64,000 bases of DNA from CAVTPU01 sp963736695 (lineage in GTDB: Bacteria > Actinomycetota > Actinomycetes > Mycobacteriales > Micromonosporaceae). Location of the stretch: contig CAVTPU010000004.1 in assembly GCA_963736695.1 (NCBI GenBank), positions 1,736,001-1,800,000 on the forward strand. Reading direction: 5' to 3'. The notes below the pieces were generated by a model. It was not told the DNA's origin and searched no databases. It saw only the letters and a list, made by a program, of their open reading frames with translations. This document shows positions 8,133-17,303 of this stretch, piece after piece. The number at the start of each line of letters is the position of its first letter. Position 1 is the stretch's first letter. A program made the position numbers and the translations under genes.

Positions 8133-9062
8133 GTGACCACCACCACAGTGGACGTTCGCTCCCGGCGGAGGCGGCTACGCCTGCGCCGGGCGGCGGTCGG
8201 CTGGACGTTCGTGCTGCCGTTCGCCGTGCTGATCACGGTGTTTCTGGCCGGTCCGGTCATCGCGTCACTGGCGATGAGTTTCACCGACATCCGCAGCGCC
8301 GACCTGCGTGATCCGCTCGGCGTCGACCTGGTGGGCCTCGACAACTATGTCAGGCTCGCGCACGACGAGATGTTCCTGCGCTCGGTGGTCAACACTCTCA
8401 TCGTCGTGCTCTTCGGTCTGCCGCTGACGGTCGGGCTCGGGCTCGCCGCCGCGATCGGACTCAACTCCGGGCTCACCCGCTTTCGCGCACTGTTCCGGGT
8501 CGGCTACTACCTGCCCGTCGTCACCAGCATCGTCGCCGTCTCGGTCGTGTGGCGTTTTGTCCTGCAAGCCGATTCGGGCCTGCTCAACGAGGCGCTCGCG
8601 CTCGTCGGCATCGACGGTCCCAACTGGCTCGCGAGCACCACCTTCGCCCTGCCGGCCATCATCGTCATGATCGCCTGGCGGGGGCTGGGCTTTCAGATGG
8701 TCATCTTCCTCGCGGGCCTTCAAGCGATACCCCAAGAGTTGTACGAGGCAGCCAAGGTCGACGGAGCCTCGACGTGGGAGCAGTTTCGCCACGTCACGCT
8801 GCCTTCGCTTCGGCCGACGCTGCTCTTCGGCACCATCATCGGCACCATCGGGCTGCTCTTCGTCTTCGAGGAGCCGTTCGTCATGACGCGGGGTGGGCCA
8901 CTCGGCGCGACGACGTCGGTGTCGTTTCACATCTACAGCCAGTTCGGGTTCGGCAACTACGGCTACGCGGCGGCGATGAGTTATGCCCTCTTCGTCGCGA
9001 TCGTCGCCCTGTCGCTGATCCAGTTCCGCCTGCTGCGCACCGACGACGGGGGTGGACGATAG
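8133..9062 (+). CDS. Sugar ABC transporter permease (MalF type)
   Basis: A 309-residue inner-membrane protein with about six transmembrane helices. The first is WTFVLPFAVLITVFLAGPVI. The cytoplasmic EAA loop that contacts the ATPase reads ELYEAAKVDGASTWEQFRHV. Start is GTG 8133, 18 bases after the binding-protein stop; an ATG at 8116 is in another frame that stops at once. It overlaps the second permease by one base. The pair forms the membrane channel for the CUT1 importer. Confidence 0.92.
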   Translation: MTTTTVDVRSRRRRLRLRRAAVGWTFVLPFAVLITVFLAGPVIASLAMSFTDIRSADLRDPLGVDLVGLDNYVRLAHDEMFLRSVVNTLIVVLFGLPLTVGLGLAAAIGLNSGLTRFRALFRVGYYLPVVTSIVAVSVVWRFVLQADSGLLNEALALVGIDGPNWLASTTFALPAIIVMIAWRGLGFQMVIFLAGLQAIPQELYEAAKVDGASTWEQFRHVTLPSLRPTLLFGTIIGTIGLLFVFEEPFVMTRGGPLGATTSVSFHIYSQFGFGNYGYAAAMSYALFVAIVALSLIQFRLLRTDDGGGR

Positions 9063-9913
9063 TGAGCCAACCAGCCCGTACGCGTCGTCGTGGTTCGCTT
9101 GTCGCGAGCCTGTCGCTGCACGCCGTGCTCGTCGCCGGCCTGATAGCGATGATCGCGCCGTTCGTGTGGATGGTGCTGTCGTCGTTCAAGTCGGATGCGG
9201 AGGCCCGGCGAGTGCCGGCGACGTGGTGGCCCGAAGCCCCGACGCTGGCGAACTTTCGCGACCTGTTCGACCGCCTGGATTTTCCGCTCTATTTCACCAA
9301 CTCGGCGGTCGTCGCGCTGGTGGTAACACTCGGAAACCTGGTGATCTGCTCGGCCACCGCATATGCCTTGGCGAAACTGCCCTTTCCCGGGAAACGGGCG
9401 ATCTTCGGCATCGTGTTGGGCAACGTCATGGTGCCGGCGATGGTGACGTTCGTGCCGACGTTCGTGCTCATCAGTCGACTCGGACTGGTGAACACCTACG
9501 CGGGACTGATTTTGCCGAACATCGCACTGGCGGTGAACGTCTTTCTCATGCGCCAGTTCATGCTGTCGATCCCGGACGAGTTGCTCGAGTCGGCGCGCAT
9601 CGACGGCGCCGGCGAGTTTCGCATCTTCTGGCGAATAGTGCTGCCGCTGTGTCGGCCGGCGCTGGCCACCGTCGGCATCTTGACGTTCCTCGGCAGCTGG
9701 AACAGCTTCCTGTGGCCGCTCGTCGTGGCGACCACGGAGGACAAATACACCCTGCCGGTCGCGCTCGCGCTTTATAGCGTGGGCCAAAACCAGACGAAGG
9801 TCGGTCTGCTGCTCGCCGGATCGGTCGTGGTGATCGCGCCGATTCTCGTCCTCTTCATCGTGCTGCAACGACACTTCGTGAAAGGCATCGCCACCACCGG
9901 CCTGAAATCCTGA
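9062..9913 (+). CDS. Sugar ABC transporter permease (MalG type)
   Basis: A 283-residue partner permease. Six transmembrane helices are visible, starting with HAVLVAGLIAMIAPFVWMVL and followed by the typical MalG 'SSFKSDAEA' segment. The EAA loop is ELLESARIDGAGEFRIFWRI. Start GTG 9062 overlaps the stop of the first permease. No ATPase gene is present in the locus. Many actinobacterial CUT1 systems share one general ATPase (MsiK type) encoded elsewhere, and this one probably does too. Confidence 0.92.
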   Translation: MSQPARTRRRGSLVASLSLHAVLVAGLIAMIAPFVWMVLSSFKSDAEARRVPATWWPEAPTLANFRDLFDRLDFPLYFTNSAVVALVVTLGNLVICSATAYALAKLPFPGKRAIFGIVLGNVMVPAMVTFVPTFVLISRLGLVNTYAGLILPNIALAVNVFLMRQFMLSIPDELLESARIDGAGEFRIFWRIVLPLCRPALATVGILTFLGSWNSFLWPLVVATTEDKYTLPVALALYSVGQNQTKVGLLLAGSVVVIAPILVLFIVLQRHFVKGIATTGLKS

Positions 9914-9965
9914 CTGGCCGGACACCACAGATCACATCCACTATCTCCGATCTGGGAGGCACACT

Positions 9966-11591
9966 ATGATTCCCGTCCCGCGCCTCGGCCTGGTGGCCGC
10001 GTTGGCGCTCAGTCTCGTCGGCGCCGGATCGGTGGCCGCCAACGCCGCCACCGATCCGGGCACCGCGACAGCGAACCGGGTGTCGGTCAGCACCGCGGCC
10101 GATCTCGACCTGGGCTCGACCGACCTCGCGACGCTTCGGGGACAGCGACACCTGACCGACCGGTGGGTGCGCGACACGTGGCGGTCGATGACCGCGATGG
10201 TCGCGCCACAGACCGGCCTGCCGGCCGACAACATCGACGGCGACCTCGCCGCGTCGAGCCGGTCACGATATACGTCACCGACGAACGTCGCCTCATATAT
10301 CTGGTCGGCGATCTCGGCCCGGCGCCTGCGCGTCATCGACGACCGGGAGCAGAACCGGCGCATCGGCGCGGCTCTGGACTCACTGGCCCGGCTGGAGCGG
10401 CACGCCGACTCGGGCATGTTCTTCAACTGGTATGACCCAACCAACCTGGAGCTGCTCCGGGTGTGGCCGCCGACCGGGACCACAGTGGAGCCGTTTGTCT
10501 CCAGTGTGGACAACGCATGGCTGGCGGCGTCGCTCATGATGGTGAAGAACTCGATTCCCGCGCTGAAGGCGAAGGCGAGCGCGGTTCTGTCGCCGATGGA
10601 CTTCGCGTTTTATTACGACCCGAACGCGCGCGGTGCCGACGTGCCGGCGGGCCTCATGCGTGGTGGGTTCTGGGTGGAGAAGCCGTCGGGGTGTTCGGTC
10701 GAGGGCAACTATCCCGGGCGGGGAACGCCGGTCTTCTACACCTGTCACCACTATGGCGCCTTCAACAGCGAGACGCGCATGATCGGCTATGTGGCGATCT
10801 CGCTCGGCCAGGTGCCGGCCGCTCACTATTTCGCGGCGTGGCGCACGTTTCCCGATAACTGCGACTGGTCGTGGCAGGAGATGAAGCCGACCGGCCAGAC
10901 CCGTGACTATCTCGGCGTTTCGGTCTATGAAGGAGTCTATGAATATCAGGGCCTGAAGTTCGTGCCGACCTGGGGCGGCGACATGTTCGAGGCTCTCATG
11001 GCCAACCAGTTCGTGCCTGAGGAGACGTGGGGGCCGAAGAGTTGGGGGCGCAATCACCCGGTCTATGTGCGTGGTCAGATCGCGCACGGCCTCATCGACG
11101 CGAAATACGGCCACTGGGGTTTCTCTCCCGCGTCTGACCCGTTCGCCGAATATCGCGAATATGGCGTGGACGCGATGGGTCTGGACTCGGCCGGTTATGC
11201 CAGCGACAAGGAACGCACGAGTGTCGACTATGGCTTCGCGGGTTGCCGCGACGCGCAGCCGGAGCCGGCGTCCTATGGCGACGGGGTGGTGACGCCGCAC
11301 GCGGTCTTCCTCGCGATGCGGTTCGCCCCACAGGCGGCGTTGACCGAGTTGGCGAAGCTGCGCGCCGACTTCGACATCTATGGTCCGGGCGGCTTCTATG
11401 ACTCGGTGGCGGTGCGCAGTGGCACGGTCGCGAGGCGCTATCTCGCGCTAGATCAGGGCATGATCATGGCGTCGTTGGGCAACCTGCTCGGCGACGACGT
11501 GCTGCGTGAGGCATTCACCGCTGGCGGCCCGCGCCGGCTGCTGCGTCCGGCCATGGCGCAGGAGGAGTTCTCGCTGCCCGAGCGGCAGTAG
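9966..11591 (+). CDS. Secreted glucoamylase-family (GH144-like) glycoside hydrolase
   Basis: A 541-residue protein with a Sec signal peptide (about 1-27, ending GSVAANA) and no lipobox, so released outside the cell. The body matches the 'glucoamylase family' (alpha/alpha barrel) proteins, relatives of GH144 endo-beta-1,2-glucanases. Conserved blocks are RLERHADSGMFFNWYDP, SSVDNAWLAASLMMVKN, CHHYGAFNSETRMIGY, VPTWGGDMFEALM and AEYREYGVDAMGLDSAGY. Acidic residues in the last two blocks are likely catalytic, but I cannot assign them. GGGAGG at 9954-9959 precedes ATG 9966. As the only exported enzyme of the locus it would make the first cuts in a polysaccharide, beta-1,2-glucan being the best guess. 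The specific linkage is inference. Confidence 0.75.
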   Translation: MIPVPRLGLVAALALSLVGAGSVAANAATDPGTATANRVSVSTAADLDLGSTDLATLRGQRHLTDRWVRDTWRSMTAMVAPQTGLPADNIDGDLAASSRSRYTSPTNVASYIWSAISARRLRVIDDREQNRRIGAALDSLARLERHADSGMFFNWYDPTNLELLRVWPPTGTTVEPFVSSVDNAWLAASLMMVKNSIPALKAKASAVLSPMDFAFYYDPNARGADVPAGLMRGGFWVEKPSGCSVEGNYPGRGTPVFYTCHHYGAFNSETRMIGYVAISLGQVPAAHYFAAWRTFPDNCDWSWQEMKPTGQTRDYLGVSVYEGVYEYQGLKFVPTWGGDMFEALMANQFVPEETWGPKSWGRNHPVYVRGQIAHGLIDAKYGHWGFSPASDPFAEYREYGVDAMGLDSAGYASDKERTSVDYGFAGCRDAQPEPASYGDGVVTPHAVFLAMRFAPQAALTELAKLRADFDIYGPGGFYDSVAVRSGTVARRYLALDQGMIMASLGNLLGDDVLREAFTAGGPRRLLRPAMAQEEFSLPERQ

Positions 11592-11681
11592 CCCCGCTTT
11601 GTGCCGGCGATCCCCCCTCACCGGCGGGTCGCCGGCAACGAAGCGACGCAGACAGCAACCGTGAGGAGAGGAACGCACCGC

Positions 11682-13562
11682 ATGAGTCACACATCGCCGA
11701 CCGCCGCCGACGACGTCGCGCGCGCCGACTGGGACGCCCGCATCGGACTCCGCCGCACCGGCGCGTCCGGCGACGGCGCGGTCATGCTCAACGCACCCAC
11801 GGGGCTCGTCGCCACCGCGGGACGCGCGCAGGTCACGCTCGACTGGATGACGGTTCCGGGCGCCATCGGCTATCAGGTGCTGCGCTCCGACACGGCGGCC
11901 GGCCCGCTGACTCCACTGGACCACTTCGGCAACGACGTGCTCGCGGTGCCGCACCCGCCCTACGCCGACACCACCGGCGAACCCGGTCGGGTCTACCACT
12001 ACGCCGTGGCCGCGCTGCGCGACATCGACGAGCACGGACCGGTGAGCGGGACCGTCGCCGTGGCGTCGCTGCACGCGGACGATCCGCAAACCCCGGCCAC
12101 CGTACGGGTCGCGGTCAACGCCGCGGCGTCGACACGGTCGATGGATCGGCCCTGGCGTCCGATGATCGGCTCGGAGCACCTGAGTCATCTGCGGTGCACT
12201 GATCACAGCGGCGGCCGGCCGATCGGCGCGGAACTCGCGCAGGCGTTGCGAATCGCCCGTGACGAGCTCGGCGTGGAGTCGGTGCGCGCGCACGCGATCC
12301 TCAACGACGACCTCGGCGTCTATCGCGAGGTCGACGGTGTGGTGGTGCATGACTTCGCTCTCGTCGACGAGGTCTATGACCAGGTGCTCGCGATCGGCCT
12401 GCGGCCCGTGGTGGAGCTGTCGTTCATGCCGCGCGACCTCGCCACCGACCCCTCGGCCACGGTCTTCGACTATCGGGCGATCATCTCCCCGCCCCGGGAC
12501 TGGGAGCGTTGGAGCGATCTCATCACCGCGCTGGTCACGCACCTCGTCGACCGCTATGGCATTGACGAGGTGCGCCAGTGGCCCTTCGAGGTGTGGAACG
12601 AGGCCAACCTGGAGGTCTTCTGGTCGGGGACCCGCGACGAGTTCATGCGCCTCTATGACGTGACGGCCGAGGCGGTGAAGCGGGTCGACCCGACGCTGCG
12701 CGTCGGCGGACCCGCCTCGGCCGCCGCCGGCTGGGTCGGTGAACTGCTGCGCCACGTCGACGCGTCGGGCGCGCCGCTCGACTTCGTCTCCACCCACACC
12801 TACGGCAGCCCGCCGCTGGACTTTCGTCCGATCTGCGCGGAGCACGGCCGGCCCGGGCTGCCGTTGTTGTGGACCGAATGGGGCGTGACCCCCCGGCACT
12901 TCAACCCGGTCAGCGACAGCGTCTTCTCGGCCGCGTTCCTGCTGCGAGGCATGCGATCCGCGGCAGGACGCATCGAGTCGCTGGCCTATTGGGTGGCCTC
13001 CGACCACTTTGAGGAGCTGGGCCGCCCGCCCCGACTGCTGCATGGCGGATTCGGCCTGCTCACCGTCGGCAACCTGCGCAAACCACGATTCTGGGCGCTC
13101 GCCGCGCTCAACCAGCTCGGCGACGACGAACTGCCGGTGGCCCTCGACGGCGACGGCGCCGACAGCCTCGTGCAGGCGTGGGCGGCGCGCGACGACGACG
13201 ACCTGGGCCTGCTGGTCGTCAACGGCACGCTCGACCAGTCCAAGGCCGAGGGCTGCGAAGCATTGCGACGCGAGGTCGTCATCGACCTGACCGGGCTCCA
13301 CGCCAGCCGCTATCGGCTCGACCACCGCCGCATCGACGAAACCCACTCCAACATCGCCGCGGTGTGGCGTGAGCTCGGTGACGGCGCCGACTGGCCCAGC
13401 GACGAGCAGTGGGAACACCTGCGCGCCCGCGATACCCTCGACGCCTGTGAACCTGACCGCGAGGTCACCCCGACCGATGGACGACTATGCCTGACCCTCG
13501 ACCTGCCGATGCCGGCGATCTCCTTCATCCGGCTGACCCCGATCGCCGGGGACGTGGCGTGA
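11682..13562 (+). CDS. GH39-type glycosidase with an N-terminal fibronectin III-like domain
   Basis: A 626-residue protein without a signal peptide. Residues about 40-125 form a fibronectin type III-like domain (APTGLVATAGRAQVTLDW ... YHYAVAALR). A TIM-barrel of the GH39 type follows (beta-xylosidase or iduronidase relatives): acid/base Glu307 in FEVWNEANLEVFW, nucleophile Glu399 in LLWTEWGVT, and DFVSTHTYGSPP between them. The C-terminus is a beta-sandwich-like tail. Start ATG 11682 follows GAGGAGAGG; the open frame continues upstream to 11601 without a binding site. GH39 members cleave beta-linked xylose or other sugars with retention, so the linkage is uncertain. Its stop overlaps the GH15 start. 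Confidence 0.82.
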   Translation: MSHTSPTAADDVARADWDARIGLRRTGASGDGAVMLNAPTGLVATAGRAQVTLDWMTVPGAIGYQVLRSDTAAGPLTPLDHFGNDVLAVPHPPYADTTGEPGRVYHYAVAALRDIDEHGPVSGTVAVASLHADDPQTPATVRVAVNAAASTRSMDRPWRPMIGSEHLSHLRCTDHSGGRPIGAELAQALRIARDELGVESVRAHAILNDDLGVYREVDGVVVHDFALVDEVYDQVLAIGLRPVVELSFMPRDLATDPSATVFDYRAIISPPRDWERWSDLITALVTHLVDRYGIDEVRQWPFEVWNEANLEVFWSGTRDEFMRLYDVTAEAVKRVDPTLRVGGPASAAAGWVGELLRHVDASGAPLDFVSTHTYGSPPLDFRPICAEHGRPGLPLLWTEWGVTPRHFNPVSDSVFSAAFLLRGMRSAAGRIESLAYWVASDHFEELGRPPRLLHGGFGLLTVGNLRKPRFWALAALNQLGDDELPVALDGDGADSLVQAWAARDDDDLGLLVVNGTLDQSKAEGCEALRREVVIDLTGLHASRYRLDHRRIDETHSNIAAVWRELGDGADWPSDEQWEHLRARDTLDACEPDREVTPTDGRLCLTLDLPMPAISFIRLTPIAGDVA

Positions 13563-14713
13563 CGGGCCGCGTCGTGACGGGCCGCCCGAACCGGGCCGGC
13601 TGGCCGGCCGGTCTCGCCGAACTCGGCGAGCACAGCATCGCCACCATCCGCGCCGGGCAACACGAGTCGGGCGCCTATGTCGCCTGCCCGACCTTCGCCA
13701 ACTATCGCTTCGGTTGGCTTCGCGACGGCGCCTTCTGCGCTCTCGCGATGAGCCGCGTCGGCGAGCGGGCCAGCGCGGAGGCATTCTTCGCCTGGGCCGC
13801 CCGGGCCGTGGTGAACCACCGCGACGCGCACTATCTGCCGGCCCGGTTCGCCCTCGACGGCGCATTGCTCGACGACGACTGGGACGACCGACAACACGAC
13901 GGATATGGCATTTGGCTGTGGGTGATGGGCGAACACCAACGCCGCTGGGGGCCGTTGCCATCCGACCTGAGTGAGGGCGTTGCCCGTACGGTCGAATATC
14001 TCATCGCCCATGGGCGGGAGCCTTGCTATGACTGGTGGGAGGAGAACGGTGGCCACACGCACACCGCCACTCTCGCGTCGGTCGCTGCGGGGCTGGGCGC
14101 CGCCGCCGAGTGGCCCATCCTGCCTGACCGGTTGCGGGTGGGCGCGGCGGAGACGACGGCGGAGATCCGCGCCACGATCCTCGACCGTGGCGTCCACAAC
14201 GGACATTTGGTGAAGTGGCTCGATGATTCCACTCGGGTCGACGCGAGTCTGCTCGCGGCAGCGGTGCCGTTTCGGGTGTTCGAGCCCGATCATCCGGTCA
14301 TGGCCGCCACGATCGCCGAGATCGAGCGGACCCTCGTGAGTGCGGGCGGCGGGGTTCACCGGCACCCTGACGACACGTTCTATGGCGGCGGCGAGTGGCT
14401 GCTGCTCACCGCGCTGTTCGGCATGGTCGACGCGGCTCGGGGCAACACCGACGACGCCCGTCGGCGGCTCGACTGGGTCGCGGCGCATGCGCGTCCCGGT
14501 GGGGACGGTGCCGGCGGCGACCTGCCCGAGCAGGTGCGCGATCACCTGCTCGCGCCCGACCGGCTCGGCGAGTGGATCGACCGGTGGGGTGAGCCGGCGT
14601 GCCCGTTGCTGTGGTCGCACGCGATGTTCGTGCTGCTCGCCGCCGACCTTGAGGAAGCGACCAGCCTCGGCGAGGCCGATCCCGGCGGGGTCGATCCCGA
14701 CGAGGCCACCTGA
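13559..14713 (+). CDS. GH15-type glucoamylase-related hydrolase
   Basis: A 384-residue cytoplasmic protein with the alpha/alpha-barrel features of GH15. These are FGWLRDGAFCALAMSR (substrate-binding Arg-Asp), YDWWEENGGHTHTATLAS (the likely general-acid Glu), SRVDASLLAAA-like helices, and the C-terminal ACPLLWSHAMFVLLAADL block that usually holds or adjoins the catalytic base. GTG 13559 overlaps the GH39 stop (GTGA), showing translational coupling. As the last gene of the locus it would release glucose or a similar sugar from imported oligosaccharides. Distinguishing it from glucodextranase or trehalase-like GH15 members is not possible here. Confidence 0.8.
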   Translation: MTGRVVTGRPNRAGWPAGLAELGEHSIATIRAGQHESGAYVACPTFANYRFGWLRDGAFCALAMSRVGERASAEAFFAWAARAVVNHRDAHYLPARFALDGALLDDDWDDRQHDGYGIWLWVMGEHQRRWGPLPSDLSEGVARTVEYLIAHGREPCYDWWEENGGHTHTATLASVAAGLGAAAEWPILPDRLRVGAAETTAEIRATILDRGVHNGHLVKWLDDSTRVDASLLAAAVPFRVFEPDHPVMAATIAEIERTLVSAGGGVHRHPDDTFYGGGEWLLLTALFGMVDAARGNTDDARRRLDWVAAHARPGGDGAGGDLPEQVRDHLLAPDRLGEWIDRWGEPACPLLWSHAMFVLLAADLEEATSLGEADPGGVDPDEAT

Positions 14714-14717
14714 CCGG

Positions 14718-15557
14718 TCACACCGGCCGCACCCAGTCCCCTACGGCGATCTCGCCGGGGCGGTCGGGGATCAGGTGCACGGCGAAGAGCAGACCTCGGT
14801 CACTGTTGCGGTGCTGGGCCAGCGCTCGCAGGGGTTGCTTTCCCCGTTCGCCGGTCTCTTGATCGGTGGTGGTGACGACGCACCGGCCGGCCGGTCTGGC
14901 GGCCCGAAAGGTCATGCCACCGACCTGCAGGCGTCGGCCGATCCACTCGTCCTCGACCCACGCCGGGCCGCCCTCGACGACGAGGTTGGGGCGAAATCGC
15001 GTCATCGGCAACGCCGCATCGCCCGCCCCATCGCTGTCGCCGTCGGGTCCGGCCGCGATGAGGTCGTTGAGCGCGGCGAGCGAGTCGAGGCTCGCGACGG
15101 TCACCGGAAACGAGTCGGCGAAGCTCACCGAGTCGCCCGGCTCGGCGAACGCCGGCTTGACCGGCCGGCGGGTCGGGTCGTCGAGCCACACGAGGGTCGC
15201 GGGACGGCCGAGGGTCGCGGTGAACCACTGGGCCGCCTCAGCACCGGCCGACGCGCCGAGCCCCACGAAATCGCTGAAACCGAAGGAGACCTCGACGGGT
15301 TCGCCGGCCCGCGGTCGCGCCACCCGCAGGTCGGGCCGCCCCGACGCCCGCACCACGAGGTCGGTGTCGCCGGCCGGCCGCACGCCGGTGAGGGCGGTCA
15401 CGTCCCGTTGGGTGATCACCCGACCGGTCGCGGGGTCCGCGACGACCCAGCGGCGGTCGCCGAGGAGCCCCCACGGCTCAACCCAGGCCCGGTCGTGGTC
15501 GAGCCGATAACAGCCCTTGATCGGATAGGTGTGGATCGAGACGAGTCGCATGGTCAC
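14718..15557 (-). CDS. MOSC-domain protein
   Basis: A 279-residue protein: N-terminal MOSC beta-barrel domain (YPIKGCYRLDHDRAWVEPWG, LLGDRRWVVAD), then the MOSC domain proper (MTRFRPNLVVEG, and RPAGRCVVTTTDQETGERGK with the cysteine that can carry sulfur or bind molybdenum cofactor). Relatives are mARC-type molybdenum proteins and YcbX-like reductases, which handle N-hydroxylated compounds. Start GTG 15557 or ATG 15551. It ends 5 bases from the convergent GH15 stop and is transcribed away from the osmoprotectant ATPase, whose stop lies 30 bases upstream of it. Confidence 0.85.
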   Translation of the reverse strand: MTMRLVSIHTYPIKGCYRLDHDRAWVEPWGLLGDRRWVVADPATGRVITQRDVTALTGVRPAGDTDLVVRASGRPDLRVARPRAGEPVEVSFGFSDFVGLGASAGAEAAQWFTATLGRPATLVWLDDPTRRPVKPAFAEPGDSVSFADSFPVTVASLDSLAALNDLIAAGPDGDSDGAGDAALPMTRFRPNLVVEGGPAWVEDEWIGRRLQVGGMTFRAARPAGRCVVTTTDQETGERGKQPLRALAQHRNSDRGLLFAVHLIPDRPGEIAVGDWVRPV

Positions 15558-15587
15558 GCCGCCATTCTCGCCCGAGGCGGCGACACG

Positions 15588-16574
15588 TCACCCATCGGCG
15601 TGCAGCGCCGCGTGAATGTCCGCGGCGGTGAGCAGGCCGAGCGGCACTCCGCCGGGGTCGGTCACGACCACCCAGCCGGTGTCTCCGGCGAGCAGCGCGG
15701 CGAGCGCTGCCCGCAGTGACGAACCCGCGCCGACGTGCGGAAAGTCCCCTGCCAGGGTCGCTCGCACCGGGGCCGGGATGGGGGGCAGTCGGGTCGGAAT
15801 GGGGGTGGCGCTGAGCTGTTTGATGGCCCGGTCGGCCCCGATGAATTCGGCGACGAAGTTGGTGGCGGGCCGGGCCAGCAGTTCGGCCGGTGGCGCGAAC
15901 TGTTCGAGCCGGCCGCCGTCGGAGAGCACGGCGATGCGGTCGCCCATGCGCACCGCCTCGTCGACGTCGTGGGTGACGAAGACGATGGTCTTGCTGACGG
16001 TGGCCTGCAGGCGCAGGAACTCGTCTTGTAGTCGCGATCGCACGATCGGGTCGACGGCGGAGAATGGTTCGTCCATGAGCAGCACGACGGGGTCGGCGGC
16101 GAGGGCGCGCGCCACGCCGACCCGTTGGCGTTGACCGCCCGAGAGTTCGTGTGGATATCGCCGGGCGTACTCGTCGGGGTTGAGACCGACCAGGTCGAGC
16201 AGTTCGTCGACGCGGGCGGCGATGCGGGCGCGGGGCCAGCGGAGCAGGCTCGGCACGGTGGCGATGTTGTCGCGCACGTTCTGGTGTGGAAAGAGGCCGA
16301 CGTGCTGGATGACATAGCCGATGCGGCGGCGCAACGCGACCGGGTCGACGTGGGTGACGTCTTCGTCGCCGAACAGGATGCGGCCGCCGCTCGGCTCGAC
16401 CAGTCGGTTGATCATGCGTAGGATCGTCGATTTTCCGCAGCCGGACGGTCCGACGAGCACCACAAGCTCGCCGGCGGGCACCGTCATGTGCAGGTCTGCG
16501 ACGGCGAGCAGGCCGGTCGGATAGCGTTTGGTCACGCCATCGAGCCTGATCTCCGCCGCGACGGTAGCGTTCAT
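15588..16574 (-). CDS. Osmoprotectant ABC transporter ATPase (OpuCA/ProV type) with a CBS domain
   Basis: A 328-residue ATPase. Walker A GPSGCGKSTILRMINRL, Q-loop YVIQHVGLFPH, signature ELSGGQRQRVGVARALA, Walker B VVLLMDEPFSAVDP and switch histidine IVFVTHDVDEA are all intact. The C-terminal 60 residues are a CBS segment (LRAALAALLAGDTGWVVVTD, PLGLLTAADIHAAL), the ionic-strength sensor element typical of glycine betaine/choline importers. Start ATG 16574 gives the standard N-terminus; only three bases separate it from the divergent permease start at 16578. Confidence 0.92.
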   Translation of the reverse strand: MNATVAAEIRLDGVTKRYPTGLLAVADLHMTVPAGELVVLVGPSGCGKSTILRMINRLVEPSGGRILFGDEDVTHVDPVALRRRIGYVIQHVGLFPHQNVRDNIATVPSLLRWPRARIAARVDELLDLVGLNPDEYARRYPHELSGGQRQRVGVARALAADPVVLLMDEPFSAVDPIVRSRLQDEFLRLQATVSKTIVFVTHDVDEAVRMGDRIAVLSDGGRLEQFAPPAELLARPATNFVAEFIGADRAIKQLSATPIPTRLPPIPAPVRATLAGDFPHVGAGSSLRAALAALLAGDTGWVVVTDPGGVPLGLLTAADIHAALHADG

Positions 16575-16577
16575 GCC

Positions 16578-17303
16578 GTGCACTCCACCATCGCGATCAC
16601 GGGTGATGATCCCCGCAACCCGTGGTTTTCCTGGGCATATCTGCGGGATAACGCTGATTCGCTGCTGGTCGCGTTGCGACAGCATGTCGCGTTGACGGTC
16701 GCGGCGGTGGCGATCGCGGCGGTGATCGGGGTGCCGGTGGCGGTTCTGGCGCATCGGGTCGCGGGGCTCACGGGTCCGATCCTCGCACTCTCGGGCGTGG
16801 CATACACCATCCCGTCGTTGGCACTGTTCGCCGTGCTCGGTCCGATCCTCGGACTGACCTTCTCCACCGTCCTCACTGGACTGGTGCTCTACGCGTTGCT
16901 GGTGGTGATCCGCAACACGCTCACCGGCCTCGGCCAGGTGCCGGCCGAGGTGCGCGACGCCGCGCGGGGCATGGGGCATGGACGCTTCGCGATGCTGTGG
17001 CGGGTCGAGTTGCCGTTGGCGTTGCCGGGCATCATGACCGGCCTGCGGATCGCGACCGTCTCGACGGTCGCCCTGGTCACGGTCGGTTATCTCGTTGGTT
17101 TCGGCGGGTTCGGCAATCTCATCCTCACCGGGTTCAACAACAACTTCTACCGGCCGCAGATCATGGCGGGCACGCTGGGTTGTGTGCTGCTCGCGCTGGT
17201 CTTCGACCTGCTGCTCGTCGTGGTGGGCGCGCTGGTCACGCCGTGGCGAACAGATCGACGCGTACGGGTGACCCGGCGCACCCGATCGGCCGGGCGGTCG
17301 TGA
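16578..17303 (+). CDS. Osmoprotectant ABC transporter permease (first subunit)
   Basis: A 241-residue permease of the OpuCB/ProW type with five to six transmembrane helices. The family helices VALTVAAVAIAAVIGVPVAV and GVAYTIPSLALFAVLGPI are present, and the EAA-like loop is VRDAARGMGHGRFAMLWRVE. GTG 16578 is the only reasonable start after the polar N-terminus; it has almost no 5' untranslated room because the divergent ATPase gene starts at 16574. The stop overlaps the next permease (TGATG). Confidence 0.9.
   Translation: MHSTIAITGDDPRNPWFSWAYLRDNADSLLVALRQHVALTVAAVAIAAVIGVPVAVLAHRVAGLTGPILALSGVAYTIPSLALFAVLGPILGLTFSTVLTGLVLYALLVVIRNTLTGLGQVPAEVRDAARGMGHGRFAMLWRVELPLALPGIMTGLRIATVSTVALVTVGYLVGFGGFGNLILTGFNNNFYRPQIMAGTLGCVLLALVFDLLLVVVGALVTPWRTDRRVRVTRRTRSAGRS

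Noticed and set aside
11448..13418. 656-codon open frame on the minus strand opposite the GH39 gene
   Set aside because: Low-complexity shadow of the real gene; no start signal or recognisable domain.
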